A stretch of 61,427 bases of DNA. Origin: Bacteroidales bacterium. Its GTDB lineage: Bacteria > Bacteroidota > Bacteroidia > Bacteroidales > VadinHA17. Position 1 is the stretch's first letter. Each line of letters opens with the position of its first letter. The position numbers and the translations under genes are program-made. The notes under the pieces were generated by a model that saw only the letters and a list, made by a program, of their open reading frames with translations, was not told the origin of the DNA and ran no database searches. Below are positions 14,538 through 23,961 of the stretch, piece after piece. The stretch is from NCBI GenBank assembly GCA_011620595.1, contig WOYX01000005.1:1-61427 (forward strand), read 5' to 3'.

Positions 14538-15068
14538 ATGAGACGTTGCCTGAGTTTGTTTCTCTGCCTGATCCCTTTAATCTCTTGTTCTAACCAGTCT
14601 GTTACCAGGGACCTGAAAAGCAATCTTAATAAAACAATCAGACTGGAAATGTTTGATAGCGTAAGATTTGGAGACAAATTACTGTCATATAAAGAGTTCA
14701 GACAGATGTATGACTATATTTCGGTGGTTTACCTTGAGGACGGATGCCAACCGTGTTATCCAAAGTTTATAGAATGGCAGAACATGATGGATAGTCTGAA
14801 TAAACGGAATGACTACACAATTCTTTTCATTATCCAGGGCTTCAGATATCATAATTTTATTAATAGAGTTAATGAAATCTCTGCATTTAACGATCATTAC
14901 TATTCCATCATGGATGACAGCCTTAATTATCTTCTGAATAACAATGACATACCACGATGGATAATTGACGGTTCTGTACTTATCGGTCCTGATAATAAGA
15001 TAAAAATGATTGGAGAACCCTGGGCTACTAATGAAATGACAGAGTTATTCTATAGTATTTGCCAATAA
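14538..15068 (+). CDS. Thioredoxin-like lipoprotein with a CQPC motif
   Basis: ATG at 14538 gives a lipoprotein signal (MRRCLSLFLCLIPLISC, Cys17); an upstream in-frame GTG at 14490 would bury it. The 176-residue product has VVYLEDGCQPCYPKF (Cys70 and Cys73) after a beta strand, the site of the redox pair in thioredoxin-fold proteins, and a later DIPRWIIDGS that could be the cis-Pro loop. A periplasmic disulfide-handling role is inferred. It differs clearly from the protein at 7827 but takes the same place before a signal peptidase gene. Confidence 0.62.
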   Translation: MRRCLSLFLCLIPLISCSNQSVTRDLKSNLNKTIRLEMFDSVRFGDKLLSYKEFRQMYDYISVVYLEDGCQPCYPKFIEWQNMMDSLNKRNDYTILFIIQGFRYHNFINRVNEISAFNDHYYSIMDDSLNYLLNNNDIPRWIIDGSVLIGPDNKIKMIGEPWATNEMTELFYSICQ

Positions 15069-15116
15069 TATCATACCCTGCCATTAATTTACTCTAAAAC
15101 GGTAAATCGGGAAAAA

Positions 15117-15146
15117 CCTTTTGGTTTAATCGACTAAACCTAAAGG
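15117..15146 (+). promoter_or_regulatory. Inverted repeat upstream of signal peptidase I
   Basis: CCTTT and GGTTTA (15117-15128) face TAAACC and AAAGG (15135-15146), with one unpaired T on each side and a 6-base loop. It ends 15 bases before the signal peptidase ATG. It may be a terminator of the previous gene or a translational control hairpin. Confidence 0.35.
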
Positions 15147-15161
15147 CAGAATGTTATAAGA

Positions 15162-15986
15162 ATGATCAAATCAAATGACAAGTCTTTCAGAGGCTGGTGG
15201 TGGATAATTGTCGCAATAGTTCTTCTTGCTGTTGCGCTTAGAATTTTCGTTGTCTCACTTTATCAGGTTTCATCTGTTTCCATGGAGCCGGTTCTGTTGC
15301 CTGGCGATGTAATTATTGTCAGCAAGACAAGCTACGGACCAAGGCTGTTGAAATTAAGTAGTTATCTGAAAAACAAAAATGTTGAGTATTGCAGATTAAA
15401 GGGCCGAAGCCGTATAGAAGAAGGCGATATTGTTGTTTTTAACATGCCATTGCATAATACTTCATCTGAATTCGAAAGTCTCAATACTACTGGTTGTATT
15501 GCAAAACGAATTTTTGGCCTCCCTGGGGATACTGTGTTAATTGAAAATAATAAGGGCAGAAATGATGGGATTACACGTTTCCAGATTGAAAACCAATTAT
15601 TCCCTTATGATTCGTCTTTGCATTGGACACTTGAGAAGTACGGTCCACTTTATGTACCAGCGAAAGGAGATTCTATACATTTAACAGAAAAAAATGCCTG
15701 CTGTTATAAAGAAGTTATGCTCCATGAAAATCCGAAAGGACAAATTAAAGATAATACCCTGGTCTTAAATGGAGAGACTTTGACTGCTTATGTCTTTAAA
15801 AAAAATTACTATTTTGTTCTGGGTGATAATTTCTACAATTCCTTTGATTCAAGATTCTGGGGATTCGTGCCTGAAGATAATATTATCAGGAAAGTGACTA
15901 TGATCCTGTTTTCAATAAATCCTGATAAAGAAGGATTTAAAAAATTTCGGTTCAACCGGTTCCTTAGAACAGTCAATGCCCAATAA
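15162..15986 (+). CDS. lepB: Signal peptidase I (S26 family)
   Basis: The 274-residue membrane protein has one N-terminal membrane segment (about residues 12-34). The catalytic Ser lies in SSVSMEPVLLPGD (Ser40), the general-base Lys in CIAKRIFGLPGDTV (Lys115), and the conserved GDNFYNSFDSRFWG box sits near residue 225. It removes signal peptides of secreted proteins at the outer face of the inner membrane. Its place at the end of an array of small secreted peptides with Ala-x-Ala-like sites, plus the second signal peptidase remnant at 8535 inside the array, suggests a dedicated processing enzyme. Whether it is also the housekeeping enzyme cannot be told from this window. Confidence 0.9.
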   Translation: MIKSNDKSFRGWWWIIVAIVLLAVALRIFVVSLYQVSSVSMEPVLLPGDVIIVSKTSYGPRLLKLSSYLKNKNVEYCRLKGRSRIEEGDIVVFNMPLHNTSSEFESLNTTGCIAKRIFGLPGDTVLIENNKGRNDGITRFQIENQLFPYDSSLHWTLEKYGPLYVPAKGDSIHLTEKNACCYKEVMLHENPKGQIKDNTLVLNGETLTAYVFKKNYYFVLGDNFYNSFDSRFWGFVPEDNIIRKVTMILFSINPDKEGFKKFRFNRFLRTVNAQ

Positions 15987-16138
15987 TGAATACTGTTCAT
16001 TTTCTATGAGACTTAAATTTATCAGGCAGTATTAGCTGAACGCTTTTTTACTAATACTGACAAATCCTTTAAATGTTTTGGCAGATAGCATATTTCTGTT
16101 TACTTTTAAACCTGCTGTTTGATCAATACGAAGTTATT

Positions 16139-16342
16139 ATGGACAAGTATTTCTTTTCCAGACAAGAAATAGCTGCTGAACTGGGCATTGATCCAAAAAC
16201 TCTCAGACAAAAATTAAAAAAAGCAGGTATCATGTTGGAAAGTGGTATGATCCCGGCTGAGAAGGTCAGGGAAATAATGCACCTTCTGCAGGTGAAACAG
16301 GAAAATCACGATGGCACTGAGCAAATTGACCAGCCTGATTGA
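16139..16342 (+). CDS. Small helix-turn-helix DNA-binding protein
   Basis: ATG at 16139 starts a 67-residue protein with FFSRQEIAAELGIDPKTLRQKL, a classic helix-turn-helix, followed by a second helical stretch (AEKVREIMHLLQ). A longer frame from 16073 would add residues of unrelated hydrophobic character. It resembles excisionase or MerR-like small binders. It lies at the boundary between the AT-rich propeller island and the GC-richer efflux operon and could regulate either; this is not determined. Confidence 0.55.
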   Translation: MDKYFFSRQEIAAELGIDPKTLRQKLKKAGIMLESGMIPAEKVREIMHLLQVKQENHDGTEQIDQPD

Positions 16343-16404
16343 AATTTTAATAAATTTGATAGATCATTCCTTGATAGTCAACAGTGTAATAACCCCATTA
16401 CCAG

Positions 16405-17478
16405 ATGCAAAAGAGGGCATTCATTCCACGGCTTTTTGCAATAGCTCTTGGTTGTGCATTAATAATCCCAGGGTCATGCAAATCAAGACAGACAGACAAC
16501 ACGGAGGAACTGGCAAGAAGAACATCGCGGCCCGAGGCCGTGATGGTTAAAACAGTCAGACTCGAACCGTCAACATTCTATCACGAGATCATCAGCAACG
16601 GCAAGGCATTCTCCCTTAGCAAGGCTGTCGTCCCGTTCAAGGTAAACGGCATAATTGAAGAGCTGTATGTGAAAAACGGCCAGAGGGTGAAAGCCGGCCA
16701 GCTGCTGGCCGTCATAGAGGACTTCGAATACAAAACCAGCCTCACCAGCGCAAGACAGGCCCTGACCAAGGCCGACATAAACTTCAGGGATGACCTGCTC
16801 AGTAAGTACATGACGGCAGACACAAACAACCTTGACCCTGCAAAAATAAGAACCTCCAGGATCAGGAGCGGACTGGATGATGCACTTTTAGCCCTTGAAA
16901 AGGCTGAGTATAACTACAACAACACACGGATATACTCCCCGCTCGACGGGGTGATTGCCAACCTCGAGGCCACCCGCCTGAACCCCAGCCAGAACTATAA
17001 GAGCCTCTGCACGGTGATTGCCAACGATGTAATGTATATAGAGTTCCCCGTGATGGAGTCGGAATACGGGTTCATCACCACCGGAATGCCCGTAGGGATA
17101 ATCCCTTTTGTTGATGACAGCCTTCTCATACAGGGGAAGATAGTGGAGATCAATCCGCAGGTTGATGAGGGAGGCATGATACGCGTCAGGGCCGAGTTCA
17201 GGAACAACGGCCGCCTTATTGACGGCATGAATGTCAAGGTCCTTATCAGGAAGCCTGAATATAACAGGCTGGTCATCCCCAAAGAAGCCCTGGTGATCAG
17301 GCAGGGGAAAGATGTGGTCTTCATCAGGCAGGATTCCCTGGCTATATGGAAGTATGTCACCATTGAGTCTGAGAACAGTTCGATGGTCTCCGTGAGCGAG
17401 GGACTCACGCCCGGCGACCTGGTCATTGTAAGAGGCAACACCAACCTCGCACATGAAACAAAGGTGAAAGAGGAATGA
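16405..17478 (+). CDS. RND efflux periplasmic adaptor (membrane fusion protein), lipoprotein
   Basis: The 357-residue protein has a lipobox IPGSC (Cys25), then a biotinyl-lipoyl half motif (GIIEELYVKNGQRVKAGQLL), an alpha-helical hairpin, the second half (YNNTRIYSPLDGVIANL) and a beta-barrel with VEINPQVDEGGMIRVRAEF. This is the AcrA/MexA layout with a short hairpin. It links an RND pump to an outer-membrane channel. It overlaps the next gene by 4 bases (ATGA), so translation is coupled. No TolC-type channel gene is in this operon. Confidence 0.88.
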   Translation: MQKRAFIPRLFAIALGCALIIPGSCKSRQTDNTEELARRTSRPEAVMVKTVRLEPSTFYHEIISNGKAFSLSKAVVPFKVNGIIEELYVKNGQRVKAGQLLAVIEDFEYKTSLTSARQALTKADINFRDDLLSKYMTADTNNLDPAKIRTSRIRSGLDDALLALEKAEYNYNNTRIYSPLDGVIANLEATRLNPSQNYKSLCTVIANDVMYIEFPVMESEYGFITTGMPVGIIPFVDDSLLIQGKIVEINPQVDEGGMIRVRAEFRNNGRLIDGMNVKVLIRKPEYNRLVIPKEALVIRQGKDVVFIRQDSLAIWKYVTIESENSSMVSVSEGLTPGDLVIVRGNTNLAHETKVKEE

Positions 17479-20400
17479 GTTCCCCGAGTGAACAGACACC
17501 ACGCTTTTCGCCTTTCAGCCTGAACATCTTCTTCGTGGTGCTCATCATCACCGGAGCAGCGATAATGCCTCTGCTGTCGCTGCAGTTGAACCCCACCCGC
17601 TATCTCCCCTCACTGACAGTAAGCTATACCTGGCCTGATGCCGCCGCCAGGGTGGTTGAGCAACAGGTCACCTCGGTCCTTGAGGGTGTGATAAGCACTC
17701 TCCCTGGGGTCAGTCGCATCTCTTCCACCACAAACAATGAGAGCGGAGAGATAACCGTGGAATTCGACAGGAATACGGATCTCCGCACCAAACGGTTTGA
17801 GGTGGCATCACTCATCCGCGATGCCCACTCGCGCCTGCCCGAAAGGGTTTCTTATCCGGTTATTCAGATGAATATGCCGTCGAATACCAGCGGATCGGTG
17901 ATATTGAGCTACCAGGTGACAGGAAATGAGGCTCCTTCCTATATCTTCAGTATTGCGGAGGAGCTGCTGAAGCCGGCGATAGCATCCGTTGACGGCGTCT
18001 ACAGCGTGGATATCTATGGCGCCACACCCCGTGCCTGGGAGCTGATATATGATCAGAAGGTCCTCTCTTCAACAGGGGTGACCCCCAGCCGGATACGTGA
18101 TGCAATAAGGGCATATCTTTCTGTCCGGGAGGCTGGCGGAGGAGTGGATAACCTGCTCTCTTCAGGAATGAAAAGGACATATCTGACTATGGTCGGCCAC
18201 AGGCCGGATACGGTCAGGTGGGAGGATATCCCTGTCACTGCCGGTAACGGCAGGGTGCTGATGCTCTCTGATCTTGTCACAGTGAAGCTCAGGGATGAGA
18301 GACCCCGCAGTTACTATCGCATTAACGGCCTCAACACCATTACCATGGTGATAAGCGCCGGAAGGAACGTCAATAATATCAGGGTTGCAGAGGAGGTGAA
18401 GGATGTGATTGAGAAAATGAAGAGCAAGATACCTCCCGGCCATGATGTGATACTTTCGCTTGACAATACAGGCTTTATCCGGGAGGAGATATCCCGGAAC
18501 CTTTTCAGGGCGGTGCTGTCGGTCATACTGCTCCTGGTCTTCGCTTTTCTTGTTAGCCGCGACCTTAAATACATGCTCATACTGCTCATCAGTATGGTGG
18601 CAACCATTTTTATAGCCTTCATCTTCTACTGGCTGTTCAGGCTTGAGATACACCTCTATTCCATGGCAGGGATTGCCGTGTCATTTGGTATGATCATCAG
18701 CAATATTATAGTGATGACTGATCACATCAAATACCATCATAACCGGAAGGTTGGCATCTCACTCATGGCAGCGACGCTTACCACCGTGGGAGCGCTGGTG
18801 GTGATCTTCTTCCTTGATGAGGCCTCGCGGGTCACGCTGGCCGACTTCGCGGCGGTGGTGATCATTAACCTGATGGTATCACTGCTGGTGGCATTGTTCT
18901 TCATCCCTTCACTGGCACAATCGATCGGCTTCACCGGGAAGAGAGCCGCGGTAAATTTTCAGGGTAAACGCTTCGCCGGGAAGAGAGCCGCGTCAAATAT
19001 CCGGCGTAAACGCTTCGCTGTGCGTCTGACAAGGTTTTATGAGAGAGCCATCAGGTCATTTATCAGGTACAGGAAGGTATATATCACTGCGGCGGTGCTG
19101 CTGTTCGGACTGCCTCTGTTCTGGCTGCCGGATTCACTGCCTGTTGAAAAGATCAGGACAACTGCCGCCCCTGAGCCTGAGCTGACCCGCTGGCAGCAGT
19201 TTTACAATAAAACCCTCGGCAGCATAAAGTATGTTTCAGACATTAAACCCATTGTAAACAAGCTTACCGGGGGTACACTCAGGCTCTTCAGTGACCGGGT
19301 AAAGAGCAGCAATTATTATTATTTCAGGGGTTCCGACGATGTTGAGCGGACACAGCTCAGTGTAAGCATCGGCCTCAGCGAGGAGGGGCTGACACTCGAA
19401 GATATGAATGAGGTATGCCTGGGTCTTGAGAATATGATTGCAGCCTACAGCGAGGTGGACCGGTTTACCACCAGGGTCAGTTCGCCCTCGTCGGCATCCC
19501 TGACCGTCACATTCAAGCCGGAGCATGACCGCACAATATTCCCGTTCATCCTGAAGATGAGGATAGAGGACTACATGATGGGCATCGGCAGTTATCATGT
19601 CCAGGTGTACGGGGTGGGTAAAGCCTTCAGCAACCAGGTCTACAGTGACTACCTGAGGGGCTCATATTCAATCGTTCTGAAGGGATACAATTTTGATATT
19701 CTCAGCGGCTACGCCGAAGACCTTAAAGAGCGGCTCATCTCAAGCGCTAAGGGAAGGATAAAGGAAGTGTATGTACTGGGAGGAGAAGACCGCTGGTCAG
19801 TAAAGAAACAGTACAGGAACATTGTCTCTGCGGACAGGGAGTCGGTTACCCTGGCCGGAAGCGATATGTACAGCCTGTATGAACACACACGGAGTCTCTC
19901 GCGGAACAACCAGGATGGCGGGCAGGTCTACATGGGAGGCTTCCTTGCCCCGATGACCCTGAGATCAGCTTATGCAGAGACATACGAGATGTGGGACATT
20001 TACAATGAGCCGATGATCACAGGATCGCAGAGTATGGTGAAGCTTAAGGACCTGCTGAGCATGACCAGGGAGATAACGGATAATTCAATCAGTCGTGAGG
20101 ACCAGCAATATATTTTAACGGTGACATATGATTTCATCGGGAACTATGAGCTGGCCAGGATTATCAGGGACCGTAACATTGAAGAGACTGCGGCTCTCCT
20201 GCCGCTGGGCTATTCGGTACGCTCCAGTTCCTACACTTATTCATGGTTCACGCAGAAGAACAACTACCCGTTACTGTTACTTGTCATAGCGATCATCTAC
20301 CTCGTCTGCTCCATCCTGCTCGAGTCGCTCCGTCAGCCGTTCATAGTGCTCGGGCTGATACCGTTCTCTTTCATCGGGGTCTTCATTACTTTTTCGCTGT

Positions 20401-20867
20401 TTAAGATACCGACAGATGAAGGGGTGTTTGCAGCGATGATCCTCCTGTGCGGGCTGGCTGTCAACTCGGCGCTTTACATCCTTGACGATTACAACAGGCT
20501 GAAGCGTTCCGGGAGGCGTCTTCCGGCGGTGAGGATGTATCTTAAGGCCTTCAACGGGAAGATCATCCCCGTCATTCTTACGATCTTGTCTACAATTGTA
20601 GGTCTTCTGCCGTTCCTCCTTACAGGCAGGGATGAGCGGTTCTGGTTCGCGCTGGCAGCGGGAGCCATCGGCGGGCTACTCTTCAGCATGGTAGGGCTGC
20701 TCGTGTTTCAGCCGATGATGCTGAGGAGGGAACAATTATTATTTCCGGAAACGGGAAGCCCCTCTGATTATACTGACCGTTCTGTTCCGGCAGGTATTTC
20801 GGGCAAACCGGGCAACACAGAACCTCAGAACCCTGATAAACCTGATAACACCGTTCACCATGGTTAG
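17475..20867 (+). CDS. RND efflux permease A, proton-relay acids replaced
   Basis: The 1130-residue RND-family inner-membrane transporter has the two large periplasmic loops and about 12 membrane segments expected of AcrB-type pumps. In TM4, where AcrB has Asp407 and Asp408, this protein reads GMIISNIIVMTD, with Ser409 and Asn410 at the aligned positions. The TM10 Lys site reads GLAVNSALYILDD. Loss of both relay acids suggests that it does not drive proton flow itself and works as a partner in a mixed trimer with the permease encoded next. It overlaps that gene by 8 bases. An insert around residues 480-515 contains a duplicated basic GKRAA-type motif. Confidence 0.85.
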   Translation: MSSPSEQTPRFSPFSLNIFFVVLIITGAAIMPLLSLQLNPTRYLPSLTVSYTWPDAAARVVEQQVTSVLEGVISTLPGVSRISSTTNNESGEITVEFDRNTDLRTKRFEVASLIRDAHSRLPERVSYPVIQMNMPSNTSGSVILSYQVTGNEAPSYIFSIAEELLKPAIASVDGVYSVDIYGATPRAWELIYDQKVLSSTGVTPSRIRDAIRAYLSVREAGGGVDNLLSSGMKRTYLTMVGHRPDTVRWEDIPVTAGNGRVLMLSDLVTVKLRDERPRSYYRINGLNTITMVISAGRNVNNIRVAEEVKDVIEKMKSKIPPGHDVILSLDNTGFIREEISRNLFRAVLSVILLLVFAFLVSRDLKYMLILLISMVATIFIAFIFYWLFRLEIHLYSMAGIAVSFGMIISNIIVMTDHIKYHHNRKVGISLMAATLTTVGALVVIFFLDEASRVTLADFAAVVIINLMVSLLVALFFIPSLAQSIGFTGKRAAVNFQGKRFAGKRAASNIRRKRFAVRLTRFYERAIRSFIRYRKVYITAAVLLFGLPLFWLPDSLPVEKIRTTAAPEPELTRWQQFYNKTLGSIKYVSDIKPIVNKLTGGTLRLFSDRVKSSNYYYFRGSDDVERTQLSVSIGLSEEGLTLEDMNEVCLGLENMIAAYSEVDRFTTRVSSPSSASLTVTFKPEHDRTIFPFILKMRIEDYMMGIGSYHVQVYGVGKAFSNQVYSDYLRGSYSIVLKGYNFDILSGYAEDLKERLISSAKGRIKEVYVLGGEDRWSVKKQYRNIVSADRESVTLAGSDMYSLYEHTRSLSRNNQDGGQVYMGGFLAPMTLRSAYAETYEMWDIYNEPMITGSQSMVKLKDLLSMTREITDNSISREDQQYILTVTYDFIGNYELARIIRDRNIEETAALLPLGYSVRSSSYTYSWFTQKNNYPLLLLVIAIIYLVCSILLESLRQPFIVLGLIPFSFIGVFITFSLFKIPTDEGVFAAMILLCGLAVNSALYILDDYNRLKRSGRRLPAVRMYLKAFNGKIIPVILTILSTIVGLLPFLLTGRDERFWFALAAGAIGGLLFSMVGLLVFQPMMLRREQLLFPETGSPSDYTDRSVPAGISGKPGNTEPQNPDKPDNTVHHG

Positions 20868-23800
20868 ATTCCTTGTACAGCGGCCTGTGGCAGTGATAAT
20901 GAGTTTCCTCGCGGTGATTGTCCTCGGCATCGCTGCTTCGGGGAGGCTTCCCGTATCACTGATGCCTGATATAGATATCCCCGAGATCACTGTGGCTGTC
21001 TCGCGTCCTGACATCAGCTCACGGGAGATAGAGAACAGCGTGGTGAGCGTCCTTCGCAGGAGCCTGATGCAGGTGGAGGGTGTTGATGACATCCGGTCGG
21101 AATCGCGCAACGGCAGCGCCATTATAAGGATGAAATTCGCCTTTGGAAATGACATCGACCTGGCATTCATGGAGGTCAATGAGAAGATCGATGCCGCCAT
21201 GAACCTTCTTCCCCGCGATCTTGATCGCCCGAGGGTGATAAAGGCAAGCGCCACTGACATCCCCGTCTTCATGCTCAACATAACCCTGGCAGACAGGGCC
21301 GCGGACCCGGCAGCCTTCGCCGACCTGAGCGACTTCGCAGGTAACATCATCCGCAAGCGTATTGAACAGCTGCCCGAGGTGGCCATGGCTGACATCACCG
21401 GTCAGGTCAGCAGGGAAATCTTTATCAGGCCCGATGAGCGTAAGATGCAAAGCCTCGGAATCACTCCCGAAGATATCATAACTGCCGTGAACATGAACAA
21501 TGTCAATGTCAGCAGCATCATGGTCAGGGATGGCAAGTATCTCTATAACCTTGAGTTTGATACAAACCTGAAGGGTGTGGATGATATCCGGAACATATGG
21601 CTGAAGAAGGAGGGGAAGTTGCTTAAGATAAAGGATATAGCTGTTGTTGACCTGAGGGTCCGGCGCGCCGGGGGCCTTTCATTCTCTGACAACAGGCAGG
21701 CGGTGGTGCTGGCAATAATAAAGGAAGCTTCTGCCAGGATGGAGAACCTGGAAGAGAAGATGGACGAGATGGTTAGCCAGTTCCGAAGCGATTATCCGCA
21801 GATGGAATTTGAGATCTCGCAGGACCAGACACGTCTCCTCGACTACTCACTCATGAACCTGAGGCAGAGCCTTATTTCAGGCGGCCTGCTGGCTTTCTTT
21901 ATCATGTTTTTCTTCCTCAGGGATGCCCGTTCACCACTGATAATCGGCGTCAGCATACCGACGACGCTTGTGATCAGCCTGCTCTTCTTCTACCTCGTGG
22001 GGCTCTCGATAAACGTCATCTCCCTTGCCGGCCTGATCCTTGGGATTGGCATGATGATCGATAACTCAATTGTGATAATAGAGAATATCACCCAGTGGAC
22101 CGACAGGGGCGAGAAGCTCATCAATGCATGTGTGAAGGGCACAACTGAGGTGATCACGCCTCTTATCTCGTCAGTGCTCACCACCTGTGCCGTGTTTGTG
22201 CCGCTGATCTTTCTGAGCGGCACTGCCGGAGCGCTGTTCTATGACCAGGCCATTGCCATCATCATCGGCCAGGGAGTCTCACTGCTGGTGGGGATCATGC
22301 TTCTGCCGACAGTATATCACCTTATCTATCGAAGCGGGAGGGAGGGTGCGCTGACCCGTTTCGTGAAACGGATCAGCCTTAAGAACCTCGAGGAAAAGTA
22401 TGAGGGGGGAATGAACTTTTTCTTCAGGCACCGGAGAGCGGTGATGGCTCTTTTCGGGGTGACAATCGCGGTAATGCTCCTCTTCTTCTTCAGCATGAGG
22501 AAGGAGGAGTTCCCGGCGATAGTTCAGGATGAGATGACAGTGATGATCGACTGGAATGAGAACATCGACCTGCAGGAGAATTCGGCACGGATACAGGCTC
22601 TTGTTGATCAGCTGGGAGAGAAGGCTGTGCAGACCAACAGCTTTGTGGGTGAGCAGCAGTTTATCTTCACACGCGAGTATGATCAGCCCTATTCATCGGC
22701 GAAAATATATATCAGGGCAGCGGGTTATGGAGCGGTGGATGAGATCAGGGAGTTGTTGATGGCATACCTGCCCTCGCGGTTCCCCGAGGCAGTGATGACC
22801 ATAAGGCCTCAGGAAAACATCTTTGAGAAGATTTTTGCGGCTTCAGAGACGCCACTGGTGGTTGAGGTGGCGCTGGCCGCTGAGAAGGCGGTGCCGCCGA
22901 TAGAGAGGATGATGCAGATCAACGGACTTCTTGCTGAGCGGTGGCCCGGGGCAGGGATCATGGCTCCGCAACTGGAGGAGAAGATAGAGATCAGGCTTGA
23001 CCCTGTGAGGATGCTGTTGTATGATATTGATCCCAACATAGTCTATCCGGCCATCAGGAGCGCGCTGAACCGCAATGAGATAGGTGAGCTGAGATCGTCA
23101 CATCAGATCCTTCCCGTTGTTATGGCAGGCAATGAGACACCTATAGGCGAGCATATGTCAAGCGGCTACGTGCTTAACAGGCATGGGGCGCGGGTTCCCG
23201 TCAATGAGATATGTGATGTCAGGCGGGTGCGTTACTACAAGGCCATAATGGGTAACATGGCGTCAGAGTATGTCCCTGTTGAGATGAATGTGTCGACGAA
23301 CCGCCCGGCACAGCTGACGGCTGAGATCGAAGAGGCTTTGTCGGCCGTGCCGGACCTCTCGCTCTCATTCAGCGGCACACTGATGACGGGCCAGCGGCTC
23401 TTCCGCGAGCTGGCGCTGGTGCTGCTTGTCTCACTGGTGCTTCTCTACTTCATTCTTGCCGCACAGTTTGAGTCGCTCACCCAGCCATTGATAGTGCTTC
23501 TTGAGATACCCATTGACATTGCAGGGGCGCTATTCCTGGTATGGTTATGGGGAGGGACAATCAACATAATGACGATGATAGGGATCATTGTGATGTCAGG
23601 TGTCATCATCAACGACTCGATACTAAAGGTAGATACTATCAACAATCTCAGGAAATCCGGGGTAGAGCTGAAGGAGGCGATATACACCGGCGGCTCGAGG
23701 AGGCTGAAGCCCATTATCATGGTTGCAATGGCGTCGTTGTTTTCGACTCTTCCGATGCTGTTCGGGTCAGGTTTGGGAAACCAGTTGCAGCGGCCGATGG

Positions 23801-23904
23801 CTCTGGCGCTGATAGGAGGCATGACCCTCGGCACCTTTGTCAGTCTCTACTTCATACCTCTGGCGTACTGGTATATCTACAGGAAACGGGAGAAGAAAGC
23901 ATAA
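20860..23904 (+). CDS. RND efflux permease B (AcrB/HAE-1 type)
   Basis: The 1014-residue RND permease begins directly with the TM1 signature (FLVQRPVAVIMSFLAVIVLG). In TM4 it has GIGMMIDNSIVIIENI, with Asp401 kept at the AcrB Asp407 position and Asn402 next to it, the common HAE-1 form. It therefore is the likely proton-coupled subunit. Together with permease A and the adaptor it recalls two-permease systems such as MdtBC. Substrates cannot be inferred from the sequence. The final gene of the operon ends at 23904 without a clear terminator. Confidence 0.9.
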   Translation: MVRFLVQRPVAVIMSFLAVIVLGIAASGRLPVSLMPDIDIPEITVAVSRPDISSREIENSVVSVLRRSLMQVEGVDDIRSESRNGSAIIRMKFAFGNDIDLAFMEVNEKIDAAMNLLPRDLDRPRVIKASATDIPVFMLNITLADRAADPAAFADLSDFAGNIIRKRIEQLPEVAMADITGQVSREIFIRPDERKMQSLGITPEDIITAVNMNNVNVSSIMVRDGKYLYNLEFDTNLKGVDDIRNIWLKKEGKLLKIKDIAVVDLRVRRAGGLSFSDNRQAVVLAIIKEASARMENLEEKMDEMVSQFRSDYPQMEFEISQDQTRLLDYSLMNLRQSLISGGLLAFFIMFFFLRDARSPLIIGVSIPTTLVISLLFFYLVGLSINVISLAGLILGIGMMIDNSIVIIENITQWTDRGEKLINACVKGTTEVITPLISSVLTTCAVFVPLIFLSGTAGALFYDQAIAIIIGQGVSLLVGIMLLPTVYHLIYRSGREGALTRFVKRISLKNLEEKYEGGMNFFFRHRRAVMALFGVTIAVMLLFFFSMRKEEFPAIVQDEMTVMIDWNENIDLQENSARIQALVDQLGEKAVQTNSFVGEQQFIFTREYDQPYSSAKIYIRAAGYGAVDEIRELLMAYLPSRFPEAVMTIRPQENIFEKIFAASETPLVVEVALAAEKAVPPIERMMQINGLLAERWPGAGIMAPQLEEKIEIRLDPVRMLLYDIDPNIVYPAIRSALNRNEIGELRSSHQILPVVMAGNETPIGEHMSSGYVLNRHGARVPVNEICDVRRVRYYKAIMGNMASEYVPVEMNVSTNRPAQLTAEIEEALSAVPDLSLSFSGTLMTGQRLFRELALVLLVSLVLLYFILAAQFESLTQPLIVLLEIPIDIAGALFLVWLWGGTINIMTMIGIIVMSGVIINDSILKVDTINNLRKSGVELKEAIYTGGSRRLKPIIMVAMASLFSTLPMLFGSGLGNQLQRPMALALIGGMTLGTFVSLYFIPLAYWYIYRKREKKA

Positions 23905-23961
23905 TAGGGGGATAGGAATATCATCATTATCCTAACCCGGGTTATCAATTAATCGATAAAA

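Noticed and set aside
18162..18653. Minus-strand frames inside the RND permease genes
   Set aside because: They lie wholly within well-supported coding sequence and have no recognisable domains.
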